Notes: generated from the letters alone by a model not told the origin. A DNA stretch of 64,000 nt from Sphingobacterium kitahiroshimense (GCF_025961315.1 NZ_JAOQNK010000001.1:2604001-2668000); one strand, 5' to 3'; shown: positions 36,970 through 46,690, counted from the stretch's first letter. Program-made: numbers and translations.

Positions 36970-37833
36970 CTATCTAGGACCAGTATAAACAAATGTTTCT
37001 TCAAAAGTTCTACCTCCACCTGCTTGTTTCCAGTAAACTTTTAGAGTTTTAGTTGCTGGGTCGTAAACACTCCTTACATCTTGTGGTGTTTGAACTCCGA
37101 GGGAAGGACAAGCAACTGTAATTTGATTTGTTGCAACATCTATTGTATACACAACTTCATTGGAATAAGTCCCTAAAAGCCCTGGATCCAAAGATCCTTT
37201 ATTACTTCCAACGGTAACCAATTTTACTGTTTTATTTGCGTTAGGAACCAATGATGTAGTAGCAGATGTTGTATATTTATATACACCATCGAAAAAGTTT
37301 TTAGCACCTAAATTAAGAATAATATTTCCAAAATTTCCAGATATTACCCCAGCAGATACAGATTTAATTGTCAAACCAATTGCATAATCTTCATCAAACG
37401 TAAATTGATCTGGCTTTAAATTAATTGGAATTAAAGCCTCTCTTTCTCCTTTTTTAATAGTTACTTCAGTAGAGCTTAAACTGTAAAGTGATGGAGAAAG
37501 TTCTGCATATTCAGTCTCATTTTCTTCATTATATTTTTCAATTAGAGAATTATTGACAGCAATTACAACTTTTATGTCACTTTCAGCTTTTTTTGCACCG
37601 ACACATTTCAATTTCAAATTCAGAACTCCTGTTGGCGCAATATCATATGCTAAAGAGTATAAAGGAATAGAGCTTGTCTCTGCAGATACTGGTACCGAAA
37701 CGTCTCCGAATTCGATTATATTAGCAACTGAACCATCAGCGTCAGGACCAATTAATTCTTTATCCTTCAAACAAGATGATAGAATCGTGGATAGTACCAA
37801 TGCTAAAGAAATATATTTTAATATCTTTTTCAT
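36970..37833 (-). CDS. DUF1735 domain surface lipoprotein
   Basis: 287 aa with lipobox LSSC (C21, LSTILSSCLKDKELIG). The DUF1735 domain (about 40-180) has an immunoglobulin-like beta pattern: VIAVNNSLIEKYNEENETEYAELSPSLYSL and GEREALIPINL. The C-terminal 100 residues form a second beta domain with VYDPATKTLKVYWK. DUF1735 proteins accompany SusCD and often endo-glycosidases, and probably bind glycan at the surface. No GH gene is in this operon. It starts 13 bp after the SusD gene. Confidence 0.88.
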   Translation of the reverse strand: MKKILKYISLALVLSTILSSCLKDKELIGPDADGSVANIIEFGDVSVPVSAETSSIPLYSLAYDIAPTGVLNLKLKCVGAKKAESDIKVVIAVNNSLIEKYNEENETEYAELSPSLYSLSSTEVTIKKGEREALIPINLKPDQFTFDEDYAIGLTIKSVSAGVISGNFGNIILNLGAKNFFDGVYKYTTSATTSLVPNANKTVKLVTVGSNKGSLDPGLLGTYSNEVVYTIDVATNQITVACPSLGVQTPQDVRSVYDPATKTLKVYWKQAGGGRTFEETFVYTGPR

Positions 37834-37846
37834 GTTTTTTTAAATT

Positions 37847-39421
37847 TTATTTTGCCCAAAATATTTTTGATGAATATTTATCCACAGAAGGTACATTAGC
37901 TGCATTATAGCTAAACTCAGTATTTGGATATAAAATTCTAGTTGGTAATTTATCCGGAGATGTTGCTCTTGATGCTATAGAAACAAAAGTAGTTCTAGAA
38001 TTAGCTGTATTATTGATTCCACTAATAGAAGGATAACCAGTTCGGCGATATTCATTCCATGTTTCATGTCCAAACAAGAAATTCAAAGCAATATACTTTT
38101 GAGTTATAATCGCTTCCAACTTTTGTGATTCGGTAGTAGCTAAATTAAAATTCACCAAGTTAGATGTTGAATTTTCTGTTTTGTATGTAGTTAAATAAGC
38201 ATTAGCATCTCCGGCCGTTTTTGTTGCTGCATCCGCCTCATTTTTATACAAATAATTGTAAGAAGCTTTAATCCCATTTTCAAAATAAGTTTCAGCACTT
38301 AACCCAGATACTAATCCTTTTACAACTCCCTCAGCGGCTAAGAATTGAGCTTCAGCAGCTAACATTAAAGGTTGCCCTGCACCAGGACCTTTTATTACCC
38401 CTAAACCTCTATAATTTGTTGCACTGATCGTACCTGAAACTGGTCGCATCACCCAAGCCGAAGGCGCAATACCAGCAGGAGGATTATCCGTGTTACCTAA
38501 TTGATTTTTATTTGTCGATGTACCATTAGCAAATACTAATGACGCTCTTTCTGAATCAGATATTTTAAAGCCATCATAAAATGCCATAACATATGGTGTT
38601 GGAATAAACTGTGTACCCCAAGTACCTACTGCGGCATTATCCGCGCCGTAAGCCCAAGTATTCCACATTGGATTTTGTTTTCCTGCAATTTTTGTAAATG
38701 TAGGTTGTACAATCACATCACCCTCAATAACACCAATTGCATCTATTGTTTTATTTGCAAATGATGCTTTATCACCAGCTCTTAATATTAAACGTAATTT
38801 TAATGTATTTGCAAATTTAGCCCAAGAGGTCATATTTCCTTTGAAAATAACATCACTTCCTGTAAAAGCATTATCTGCTGTCGCAGTTTTAAAAAATGCT
38901 ATAGCAGCATCTAGCTTCTTAGCTAGATCGACATAAATATCAGCTGCTTTATCATATTTCGGCGTAAGGATCGCACTTCCTTTTAGAGCTTCTGTATATG
39001 GAACATCATTATAAGTGTCTACAAGATTTGCAAAGTTATAAACTTTTAATACTTCAGCAGCCTGAGCATACACGACTTTAGAATCACCAGCATTATCGAT
39101 TACATACTGTAAATCAGTTAACGTATTATAAGGTGTACTCCACAATCCAGTCATAAAACCAGTTGAAAAATCATAAGTGATCATATCACCCCAGCCTGAA
39201 ACACCTCCAGAGGTAGCATAATAACCGACCAATCGAGAACCATATGTATTATAGGCAGGAACAGATAGAGCTGTAGCTACCATGGCTTGAGGCAACACCA
39301 ATTCAGGAGTAGATTTCGTTGGTGAGTTTGGATTTTCATTGATATTTAATGCTTTCTCACAAGAAGAAAACACTAATAACGCTGATAATCCTATAGATAA
39401 ATATTTTATTTTATTATTCAT
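37847..39421 (-). CDS. SusD-like_2 outer-membrane lipoprotein
   Basis: 524 aa. The ATG at 39421 is preferred to an upstream TTG because it begins the lipoprotein signal MNNKIKYLSIG with lipobox VFSSC (C20). The N-terminal NINENPNSPTKSTPELVLPQAM and C-terminal WNEYRRTGYPSI identify the SusD-like_2 branch. It pairs with the SusC 11 bp upstream and precedes the DUF1735 gene in the same operon. Confidence 0.92.
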   Translation of the reverse strand: MNNKIKYLSIGLSALLVFSSCEKALNINENPNSPTKSTPELVLPQAMVATALSVPAYNTYGSRLVGYYATSGGVSGWGDMITYDFSTGFMTGLWSTPYNTLTDLQYVIDNAGDSKVVYAQAAEVLKVYNFANLVDTYNDVPYTEALKGSAILTPKYDKAADIYVDLAKKLDAAIAFFKTATADNAFTGSDVIFKGNMTSWAKFANTLKLRLILRAGDKASFANKTIDAIGVIEGDVIVQPTFTKIAGKQNPMWNTWAYGADNAAVGTWGTQFIPTPYVMAFYDGFKISDSERASLVFANGTSTNKNQLGNTDNPPAGIAPSAWVMRPVSGTISATNYRGLGVIKGPGAGQPLMLAAEAQFLAAEGVVKGLVSGLSAETYFENGIKASYNYLYKNEADAATKTAGDANAYLTTYKTENSTSNLVNFNLATTESQKLEAIITQKYIALNFLFGHETWNEYRRTGYPSISGINNTANSRTTFVSIASRATSPDKLPTRILYPNTEFSYNAANVPSVDKYSSKIFWAK

Positions 39422-39432
39422 GAGATACAAAA

Positions 39433-42400
39433 TTAAAAAGTTAAACTAACAGAAAAACCGATGTAACGAGATGGCGGAGTTTGACTCAAACCTGTTAAAC
39501 CAATTGCATTACCATTAGACGATCCGTTTCCATCTGAATACTCTGGATCTGTATATACGTTTGTAGCTGGTGTCCATAAAAACAAATTACGTCCCTGTAC
39601 ACTTACTCTGGCTTTCTTAATTACATTCTGCCCTGCTAGCAAAGTTTTCGGTAAATTATATGATAATGACATCTCACGAATTTTCCAAAATGCTGCTGAT
39701 GTAACATATGTTTCATCAATATTACGTCTTCCGGTAGCCATGGTCCAATAATCAGCTCCTCCATCATATACTGTTACATTTGTATTTGCTACATAAGCTT
39801 GGGTAGCTTCATCCCAATATGATGAATTCGGAATAACAAAGCGTTCACGATCATATGCAGCAGTGTTAATACCTGAACCTGAGAAATCAAATAAATCAGC
39901 ACCATTATTAAAGATATAGTTACCAGTACGATATTCAGCACTTGTATAGAATGTTAGATCTTTATATGATAAGGAAAGATTTAAGCCTAAAGTATGAGTA
40001 GGTAATGCCGCTCCTAAAACTTTAAGACTTCCATCTGTTGTCGGATATCCTGTTATTTTGTCTACAATGATACGACCTTCTGGATCACGATCGTAGGCAG
40101 TTCCCATGATAACCGGGAAAGGCTGTCCTTTAACAGCATAAGAACCCGCACCTCCTGTATATGTTGCTAAAGCCAATTGATCTAAACCTTCAGCGATTTC
40201 AACAACTTCATTTTTGATGTAAGTAAAGTTACCTCCTAATGTTAAATCCCAGTCATTGGTTCGAATCGGTGAAATACTTAATCTCGACTCGATACCTTTA
40301 CCTGTTGTAGTACCAGCATTCAACAAATAAGTACTATATCCTGATGCCCATGAAATTCCTGTGGGAACAGTATTATCTGTGGTTTTATTATTAAAATAAG
40401 TCAGGTCAGCAGAAATTCTATTGTTCCACCATGCAGATTCAAAACCAAATTCAATCGACCTAGTCATTTCCGGCTTTAAACCCGGTTGAACGATTTGATT
40501 TCCAACAGTATGCCCACCAATTCCATTATATGGGTACCCTGAACCTTGTCCGAAAGTAGGAACAGTGGCATAAGCCCCAAAATTAGCTGTACTACCTACG
40601 TTCACTTGCCCTACTTTAGATAAACTTCCTCTAAATTTCAAAAAATTTAAAGTTTCAAAATCCTTCAATCCTTCTATTGCATCTGTTGCTACAAATGATA
40701 GTGTCGAGCCAGGATAGAAAAACGAGCGATTATCAGGATCTAATATAGAAACCCAATCATTTCTCCCGGTTAATGTTAAGAACAAATAGTTTTTATAAGC
40801 TACATCAATTTTCCCAGCTAATCCGAAAGTTCTAGCAAGAAATTGTGACTGAGAAGTTGCAGGTGGATTTAAACTATTTCCTTGATTATAAATATCGTCA
40901 ACAACTAATCCATTTACTGTAGCTCCTAAATTTGAATTTTGATTCTGTACATATTGGAATAATGCTGTGTAATCAAACTTAAAATCGCCGTTAGTATGTG
41001 TTGCGTGTGCATTAAAATCTGAGACAATACTCGTCGAATAAGAAAATGCATCAGCTACACTCCCAGAAATATTCGTTGCCTTATAAGCACCGTGTAAGCC
41101 AGCTGCATAATCTGTATATGCAAATTTACCAGTAGTATATTTGTAGGATTGGTTTGAAGTGGTCATACCTACACGTCCCATAAAATCTAACCACTGCAAA
41201 GGTTTAAAATTAAGTTCCACATTACCCATAAAATAATCATTTCGGATATTTTGGCGATTATTTGCGGCTATAAAATAAGGGTTATTATAATAAGCATTAT
41301 AATAACCATTCGGGTTAGCAAATGGATTATTTTCCCAGTCTTTATAACCTGTTAAACCTATATGACCTGGAGATTGTAATACAGCATCATAGATGTTTGC
41401 ATTTGCTGATGTTTGATCGTAACGATTTTGTGCGTAATATGAAGTATAAGTAATATTGAAAATATCATTTAATTTTCTAGTTCCATTGACACGTGCTGAA
41501 GCTCTATTATACTTATCAAACGGAACAGTACCTGTTGAATTCAAATATTGACCAGAAAATCGAAATGAACTGTTTTCATGTTTAGAAGCTACAGATAAAT
41601 TTGTCATATTGGTAACACCAGTTTCCCAGAATTTATCTTTATCTCCAGACCAAGAGTAAGCACCCTCTTGAATAGATCCATCTTGTAACGGATCTCCAAT
41701 TTGAACAAGAGAGCCGTCAAAAACAGGTCCATATTGTTGATTTTCATAAGGAACATAAAAAATGGAATGAGCAGAATACCCAGAACCAAAACGTTTTTGA
41801 ACTTTTGGTAAAAAGTTAACATCTTCAAATGTTGTGGTATTGTCAACAGTGACTTCTACACCATTACTTGCCGCGCCCATTTTAGTTTTTACGATTAAAG
41901 CTCCGTTGGACGCTTGAGAACCATAAAGTGCTGCGGCAGAAGATCCATTTAATACGGTTACGTCTTCAACATCGTCAGGATTTAGATTTCCTAACATAGA
42001 AGAAGGAGATATCACGTTATCAATTACAATCAAAGCGGTATTATTACCTGTCAAAGATCGCATACCACGTAACATAACACGGTAATTTGGATTAACTCCA
42101 GAGCCAACCCCTTGCACGGTTAAACCTGCAACTTTCCCTGTCAAACCTGTTACTATGTTAGTTGGTTTAGCTTTTTGAAGATCATCAGATTTAATGGTCG
42201 TTTGGGCAGCTCCAATAGAGCGTCTACTAGCAGTTAAACCAGCACCTGTCACAACAACTTCATCTAATACAGATTCGTTATTAGTTAAAGTAACATTGTA
42301 CAAAGTAGAACTGGTAGATACTGTAATTGTTTTATCAGAAAAACCAATAGATTTGAAAATCACGATTTTTCCAATCGGCGCATTGATAGAATAGTTACCA

Positions 42401-42570
42401 CTACCATCCGTTTGAGTTGCGAGATTAGTGCCTTGAATTACAACAGTAACACCCGGTATTCCCTTACCATCTGCACCTGTAACCGTACCACTAATTTTTT
42501 TTTCTTGAGCAAATGCTACTGAAGTCAGAATAGCACCCCCAAGCAAAAAACTGAGTAATGTTTGTTTCAT
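39433..42570 (-). CDS. SusC/RagA-family TonB-dependent receptor
   Basis: 1045 aa. Signal peptide 1-21 (MKQTLLSFLLGGA...), CarboxypepD_reg-like domain at about 25-105, plug at about 115-225 (ALIVIDNVISPSSMLGNLNPDDVEDVTVLNGSSAAALYGSQASNG, abridged), and a barrel ending IGFSVSLTF. No STN domain. The signal peptide and leader resemble those of the SusC at 35133, which implies duplication of the whole promoter-leader module. Confidence 0.94.
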   Translation of the reverse strand: MKQTLLSFLLGGAILTSVAFAQEKKISGTVTGADGKGIPGVTVVIQGTNLATQTDGSGNYSINAPIGKIVIFKSIGFSDKTITVSTSSTLYNVTLTNNESVLDEVVVTGAGLTASRRSIGAAQTTIKSDDLQKAKPTNIVTGLTGKVAGLTVQGVGSGVNPNYRVMLRGMRSLTGNNTALIVIDNVISPSSMLGNLNPDDVEDVTVLNGSSAAALYGSQASNGALIVKTKMGAASNGVEVTVDNTTTFEDVNFLPKVQKRFGSGYSAHSIFYVPYENQQYGPVFDGSLVQIGDPLQDGSIQEGAYSWSGDKDKFWETGVTNMTNLSVASKHENSSFRFSGQYLNSTGTVPFDKYNRASARVNGTRKLNDIFNITYTSYYAQNRYDQTSANANIYDAVLQSPGHIGLTGYKDWENNPFANPNGYYNAYYNNPYFIAANNRQNIRNDYFMGNVELNFKPLQWLDFMGRVGMTTSNQSYKYTTGKFAYTDYAAGLHGAYKATNISGSVADAFSYSTSIVSDFNAHATHTNGDFKFDYTALFQYVQNQNSNLGATVNGLVVDDIYNQGNSLNPPATSQSQFLARTFGLAGKIDVAYKNYLFLTLTGRNDWVSILDPDNRSFFYPGSTLSFVATDAIEGLKDFETLNFLKFRGSLSKVGQVNVGSTANFGAYATVPTFGQGSGYPYNGIGGHTVGNQIVQPGLKPEMTRSIEFGFESAWWNNRISADLTYFNNKTTDNTVPTGISWASGYSTYLLNAGTTTGKGIESRLSISPIRTNDWDLTLGGNFTYIKNEVVEIAEGLDQLALATYTGGAGSYAVKGQPFPVIMGTAYDRDPEGRIIVDKITGYPTTDGSLKVLGAALPTHTLGLNLSLSYKDLTFYTSAEYRTGNYIFNNGADLFDFSGSGINTAAYDRERFVIPNSSYWDEATQAYVANTNVTVYDGGADYWTMATGRRNIDETYVTSAAFWKIREMSLSYNLPKTLLAGQNVIKKARVSVQGRNLFLWTPATNVYTDPEYSDGNGSSNGNAIGLTGLSQTPPSRYIGFSVSLTF

Positions 42571-42585
42571 ATGTTTATGTTTATT

Positions 42586-42625
42586 TAAGTATTTAAAGTC
42601 TCTAAAGACTTTGGTTAAGTAAGTT
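42586..42625 (-). promoter_or_regulatory. Conserved leader hairpin before SusC
   Basis: TTAAAGTC / GACTTTGG arms followed on the plus strand by TTAAGTAA. The same stem and flanks (AAAGTC...AAGACTTTGGCTAAGTAA) occur about 30 bp upstream of the SusC start at 35133. Likely a shared 5'-UTR structure. Confidence 0.5.
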
Positions 42626-42726
42626 TCTTTTCATAGAATTTTAAGAAATCAAATGCTGCAACAATTCTTAAAATTCAAACTTTATATGACTTGGTATTCT
42701 CAGTTATTTTTCCATAACGAAAAAAC

Positions 42727-42738
42727 GCAATCGATTGT
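42727..42738. promoter_or_regulatory. LacI-type operator-like site in the SusC leader
   Basis: GCAATCGATTGT differs in one base from the perfect palindrome before the SusC gene at 35133 and sits in the same position relative to promoter and start codon. Confidence 0.55.
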
Positions 42739-42868
42739 CAATTTTTTATTTAATGTATTATTAATATAATACTACACTAAATACTTGTAAATATTACTTT
42801 GGTCAATAGGTATTAGTTTTTAACTAATTTAGATTATTTCTGTACTCTTTTAAAATTTAGTAAAAAAA

Positions 42869-42922
42869 CAAGTTGTTAAAAAATGTTAAAAGCAAAGTTA
42901 AAATAATAATTCAATTAACCAA
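42869..42922 (-). promoter_or_regulatory. Promoter of the SusC-SusD-DUF1735 operon
   Basis: Minus strand: TTG (42920-42922), 19-bp spacer, TAACTTTG (42893-42900), then TTTTAACATTTTTTAACAA, almost the same as downstream of the promoter at 35419. Confidence 0.7.
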
Positions 42923-43123
42923 TTATTGCAAAAAAAAGATACAAATTGACTGCTTTAAATGTAAAATAATTAAACTTATTAAATATCATTAAGACTCTTT
43001 TAATAGGTTTTTATAATAAAATCAAGGATTTATGTTCTTTATCCATCAGATTTGCTACGACTAAAATTTTACAGCAGTATTAATTTAGTTAGTTTTATTT
43101 TTTAAAAGATCAGTTAGTATACT

Positions 43124-43151
43124 TTGTTAAAAAAATGTTAAAACAAATATA
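43124..43151 (-). promoter_or_regulatory. Third copy of the promoter-start module
   Basis: TATATTTG (43144-43151) followed by TTTTAACATTTTTTTAACAA. It lacks a well-spaced -33 element. It may be a second promoter for the same operon or a duplicated remnant. Confidence 0.45.
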
Positions 43152-43882
43152 TATCATTTTTTAAATTTGAAATAGCAAAATGATATGCTAGCATATAAAA
43201 ATATTCAAAAATATTACAACTACCTGATATTCAGTAAATTATTTTTCAACTCATATGTAACAAAAAACTTTACCTGTCAGTTAATCTTATAAAACGAATA
43301 CTTGTCAATTATTGTCTAAACAATGATTAACGACATAATACAATGAAAACCTAGGCAAAAATTGGTATCCTACCTATACACTGTTATATTTATTCAAAAG
43401 AGGCGCTACAGAAATCTTTCATAAAAAGAATCAATATCAGTTCACATCTTAGAATAGTCTATCTCAAAAGAAATAATTTTTTAATTCTAAAAAAAATTCA
43501 CCGCAACAAGAATTTTACAAAAGAAAATAGTCCTTTTCCAAAATATGTATGTAGCTTTAAGCTTAAATAATAATAACACACAAAAAAATAAACCATTTAC
43601 GATCCGATTAATATTAAAACTTTATAGATCATCCAGAATTATGTTACTCCATTTGAACCAAGAAGAACGTTCTAAAGCCAAACAATAACTACTATCTGTA
43701 ATATCAAAATTAGAGTTAGATTCCAATCCCCTTTCATCTTAGCGACGCCAGGCCAGATATAACTCCTTATTACTTTTACTTGTTTTACAGCTAGTTACGC
43801 AGACGCAAACTATATAATCAGCTGTTGGAATATAAAAATATGCAAGTTGATGAAGTTATCATCAGACACCATCAGCTTTTAG

Positions 43883-44035
43883 TCAGTTTCGAGGATGTAT
43901 ACCGCAAGCACATGGATATTCAAGCCCCCCTTTACCAGATATCAAATCAACAGTTCCAGTATACCTAGATTGCGCAAAAATTGTATTAAAAAGGTATACT
44001 AATCCAATAATAATAAAATATTTAAATTTATTCAT
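43883..44035 (-). CDS. Small secreted peptide with C-terminal Cys-X-Cys
   Basis: 50 aa. An N-terminal signal peptide (MNKFKYFIIIGLVYLF, cleavage near IFAQ) is followed by a predicted mature peptide of about 28 residues ending LEYPCACGIHPRN. Its ATG overlaps the end of the TlpA-like gene by 8 bp (reading GATGAATAA), which indicates translational coupling and supports it being real. The two cysteines beside an exported thioredoxin suggest a disulfide substrate. It resembles in plan, not in sequence, the tiny Bacteroidota secreted peptides (NVEALA or DUF6520 type) that travel with TlpA proteins. Confidence 0.55.
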   Translation of the reverse strand: MNKFKYFIIIGLVYLFNTIFAQSRYTGTVDLISGKGGLEYPCACGIHPRN

Positions 44036-45422
44036 CGCTACCACTCCTTTCTACGATCAACATAGGTAAGGTTGACATACCCCTTTTTATACCCAACCCA
44101 AATTGATAAAACGCCTTATCAACAGCATTCAAATCCTTAGGATCTGCTTCCAGCTTGAGACTTACATTACCAGTATAATCTGTCATGTCAGCAATTGGAA
44201 GACTATTTCTAAAATTGTTGGTGCACAAATAGGCAATTAGATTTCTTAATGGTCTATTGACCAAAGTATATGAATTTACATCGGAAGATGTTTTGGGAGT
44301 ACCATTCTGCATTTGGAATTTTTCGAATACGGTTTTATCTTTTACATAAAGACAGAATGATTCTACACTTTTATCAACGACATAAGCCTTAACATTAAAT
44401 CTTAAGGAAAGAAAACGAGAGAGATCCTGTTTGTATAAATCCATCTTTTGTTTTTCCCCCAATTCATTTACATGAGTAAGATAATAGCAATATAAATTAG
44501 ATTTTTTCCATTGCCTAAGATTGCTTTCTGTCTTATAATCCTTCGTATTAATGAGATCCAAGGGCAATTCCATCCTTTGCCTAAGCGAATCTGAAATACG
44601 CCATATAATCCGATTTTTCATACCACTAAACGGTATATTATCACGGTTTGCATAAAGTAGCAATCCGATAATAGAATGATTGAACAATGTCAATGATTGT
44701 TTTTTTTCAGATACTGCAAATATGTTATAAGGCAAGGCTTTTGTAAATGAGCTGCTAAAAATAGTATTATCTGCAATCATTTGACTCGTATCAGATATTG
44801 TTAATTTATTAAGGTCTGAATGGTCTATCTCTGATTCTTTTTGCAACAATTGAACGGGTTTGTTCATTACAAAATCATTGATTTTAGCAACTGTGGTAAG
44901 ATTTCCATCCGTTATATATGTCACTATCCCATCTTTAATCCAGATCTGATGAGGGACACTCACATGAGGAAAATATCGGATTAGCATGCTATCGGCATAA
45001 ATAGTGAACAAATCCACATCATTTTGCTTCAATATATGTTGAGCCGAACTTGCATTATTTTTGGTTACAGGAACCACAATAGCATCCTCATCCAACAAAT
45101 TTAATTGAGCAGACAACTCTTTTAATTTATTTATGCACGGAACACACCATACAGTCCAAAAATCCAACAGGATCAACTTTTTATCACGGAAATTATTTAG
45201 ATATATCCTCTGACTTCCCTGAGCGTAATTCAGTACGTCCAAAGGTAAATGCCACAACGCTTCCGGAATAGTATCTCCCACCAGAAGTGGCTTAATCTTA
45301 TTAAGCCCATCAGCCCCGCTGTCCTTGCGGGGCGTCTGAGCTGATAAACTAAACATATAAAACATAAGGACTAATAGAGAATAAGTCCTTATATTCTTCG
45401 ATGCGTTGAAAGAAATACCCAT
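44028..45422 (-). CDS. TlpA-like thioredoxin-fold protein
   Basis: 464 aa from the ATG at 45422, which starts a signal peptide (about 10-28, cleavage near LSAQ). The frame is open for 225 further codons upstream, but that part has no protein-like character. The redoxin domain at about 45-180 has the active site DFWTVWCVPCINKL (C93, C96). The C-terminal 280 residues are a poorly conserved helical/beta region with no recognised domain. It should act as a periplasmic thiol-disulfide oxidoreductase. Downstream, overlapping by 8 bp, is the Cys-X-Cys peptide gene. Confidence 0.8.
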   Translation of the reverse strand: MGISFNASKNIRTYSLLVLMFYMFSLSAQTPRKDSGADGLNKIKPLLVGDTIPEALWHLPLDVLNYAQGSQRIYLNNFRDKKLILLDFWTVWCVPCINKLKELSAQLNLLDEDAIVVPVTKNNASSAQHILKQNDVDLFTIYADSMLIRYFPHVSVPHQIWIKDGIVTYITDGNLTTVAKINDFVMNKPVQLLQKESEIDHSDLNKLTISDTSQMIADNTIFSSSFTKALPYNIFAVSEKKQSLTLFNHSIIGLLLYANRDNIPFSGMKNRIIWRISDSLRQRMELPLDLINTKDYKTESNLRQWKKSNLYCYYLTHVNELGEKQKMDLYKQDLSRFLSLRFNVKAYVVDKSVESFCLYVKDKTVFEKFQMQNGTPKTSSDVNSYTLVNRPLRNLIAYLCTNNFRNSLPIADMTDYTGNVSLKLEADPKDLNAVDKAFYQFGLGIKRGMSTLPMLIVERSGSDE

Positions 45423-46690
45423 CAATTTTTGAAAATCATAAATAACCCACTCACTGACAGTATCATGAATACTACTTAACATGTTATTTAACGGGAGTTT
45501 TAAGCGATTTACAGGGCTATTAAAGCAAAAACACATCTTAACCCAGCTTAAGATTTTCAGGGGCTTAAAAACGTTTGTTTGAAATGAAGCTTCTTTAGAG
45601 TATAGATCAAGTATGGATGAAGCATACATAAAGCGTTGATAGTGCGTTAGTAGTGTGTAAACGGATACCGTTTTACGCACTATCCATGCTTTATCTATGC
45701 ATATGCAACGCATTACGGACGCTTGATCTACACTTCGCCCATTGAAGTACGGTGCTTCACCAGCTGTCGCCTTCAAGTCCGTAGCCAAGCTACTGCCGTT
45801 AGTAACTATTTGGTAGCTCTCCAGTAGCTTCTCAGTACCTTTCCGGTACCATTTCAGTAGGGCGTTAGTGAATAACCTGTACACTGACAGTACATCAAGA
45901 AGGATTTTAGCAAGTACATTTTTAAAGAAAATCATAAAAAAAGCAAAGCCATCGGTTCGGATCTTGTTCGGACTTTCTTTTAACCTTCTTTTAACCTCGT
46001 AGTAAGTTTCCCTGTAACTGCGCAGTACTTGCAAAACACCTGCACCGTTCTTTTCCTGGTGCAGGGACGGGAGAGGTACGGTGCACATACGGTGCAACTA
46101 CGGTCGGAGGTAAAACAAGGCCCGAAGCATGTTAAAAGCAGGTATATAGCGGGCATCAGCCAGACAATGGCTCAATTTGCTGTTTGCCAGATCTTGAAAG
46201 CTCCTACTTACTTTATTTTCTTTTTCTCTACCCTTTTTTCTACTTCCACTCGGCTTTTCCTCGACTATCCTTCGACTTTTCATGCACTGTAGCCGATGAA
46301 ATCCCGAGGCCGACCCGAAGCCCAGTCGCAGAAACTTAGAAGTTGGTGTTAATTTGGTCAGGAAAAAATAAGAATTTAATCTTTTTGATATTTTTTCTTC
46401 GACATCTAGTCGACAATGAGAGTCCTCCCGGAGATTTTTCGAGCCTTCACCGAAGGCATATTGACTGATAAAATCAACATTACTTGTATGTGCAATATTA
46501 TTTTCAAGTGCTTTTTTAGTAACGGAATATTTAGGTAATATCCCGTGCATATTGCACTTGATTCTTATCCTACAAATGGACTGGATAATACCCTTAAAAT
46601 AGGCATGTACTCTCCCACCCTTATAAAAATTGTTCATTTTTTTCATAAGTTAAATCATACTTAATGGCACGAAAGAGATCGCTTCGCTAA
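45423..46690. other. GC-richer, apparently non-coding block upstream of the TlpA gene
   Basis: About 1.2 kb less AT-rich than its flanks, with many short inverted repeats (for example GTGTGTAAACGG with CCGTTTTACGCAC near 45650-45690, and clusters of ACGGTGC/GGTACC words). Several frames are open on both strands over it, including a minus-strand frame from 46646 that runs, through a single TAG at 46098, into the TlpA frame. None has domain-like sequence, a clean signal peptide or Bacteroidota-like composition. It may be a structured RNA leader or a remnant of transferred DNA. Confidence 0.4.

Larger units (their letters stand above)
42571..43882. other. Very AT-rich intergenic region, 1.3 kb
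   Basis: It holds the SusC leader, two promoter-like modules (42893-42922 and 43144-43151) and a LacI-type site. The rest has no intact gene. From about 43620 to 43880 the minus strand shows short open stretches separated by stops (for example CVCVTSC and SSYCLALERSSWFKW), which could be the eroded continuation of the small-peptide locus but could equally be chance. Confidence 0.5.

Noticed and set aside
43620..43880. Short minus-strand open stretches (CVCVTSC; SSYCLALERSSWFKW) as further small-peptide genes
   Set aside because: They are broken by several stops, lack their own starts or signal peptides, and could be chance; noted in the intergenic entry only.
45423..46097. 225-codon N-terminal extension of the TlpA-like frame
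   Set aside because: It has no signal peptide at its own start, no domain-like sequence and GC-richer composition; a normal signal peptide begins at the ATG at 45422.
46029..46292. 87-codon plus-strand frame in the same block
   Set aside because: Overlaps another open frame on the opposite strand and shows no domain; likely spurious.
46098..46646. 182-codon minus-strand frame in the GC-richer block
   Set aside because: Lys/Ser/Arg-rich sequence with no family resemblance; overlapping frames on the other strand are also open, as expected for stop-poor non-coding DNA. Kept only as part of the described block.
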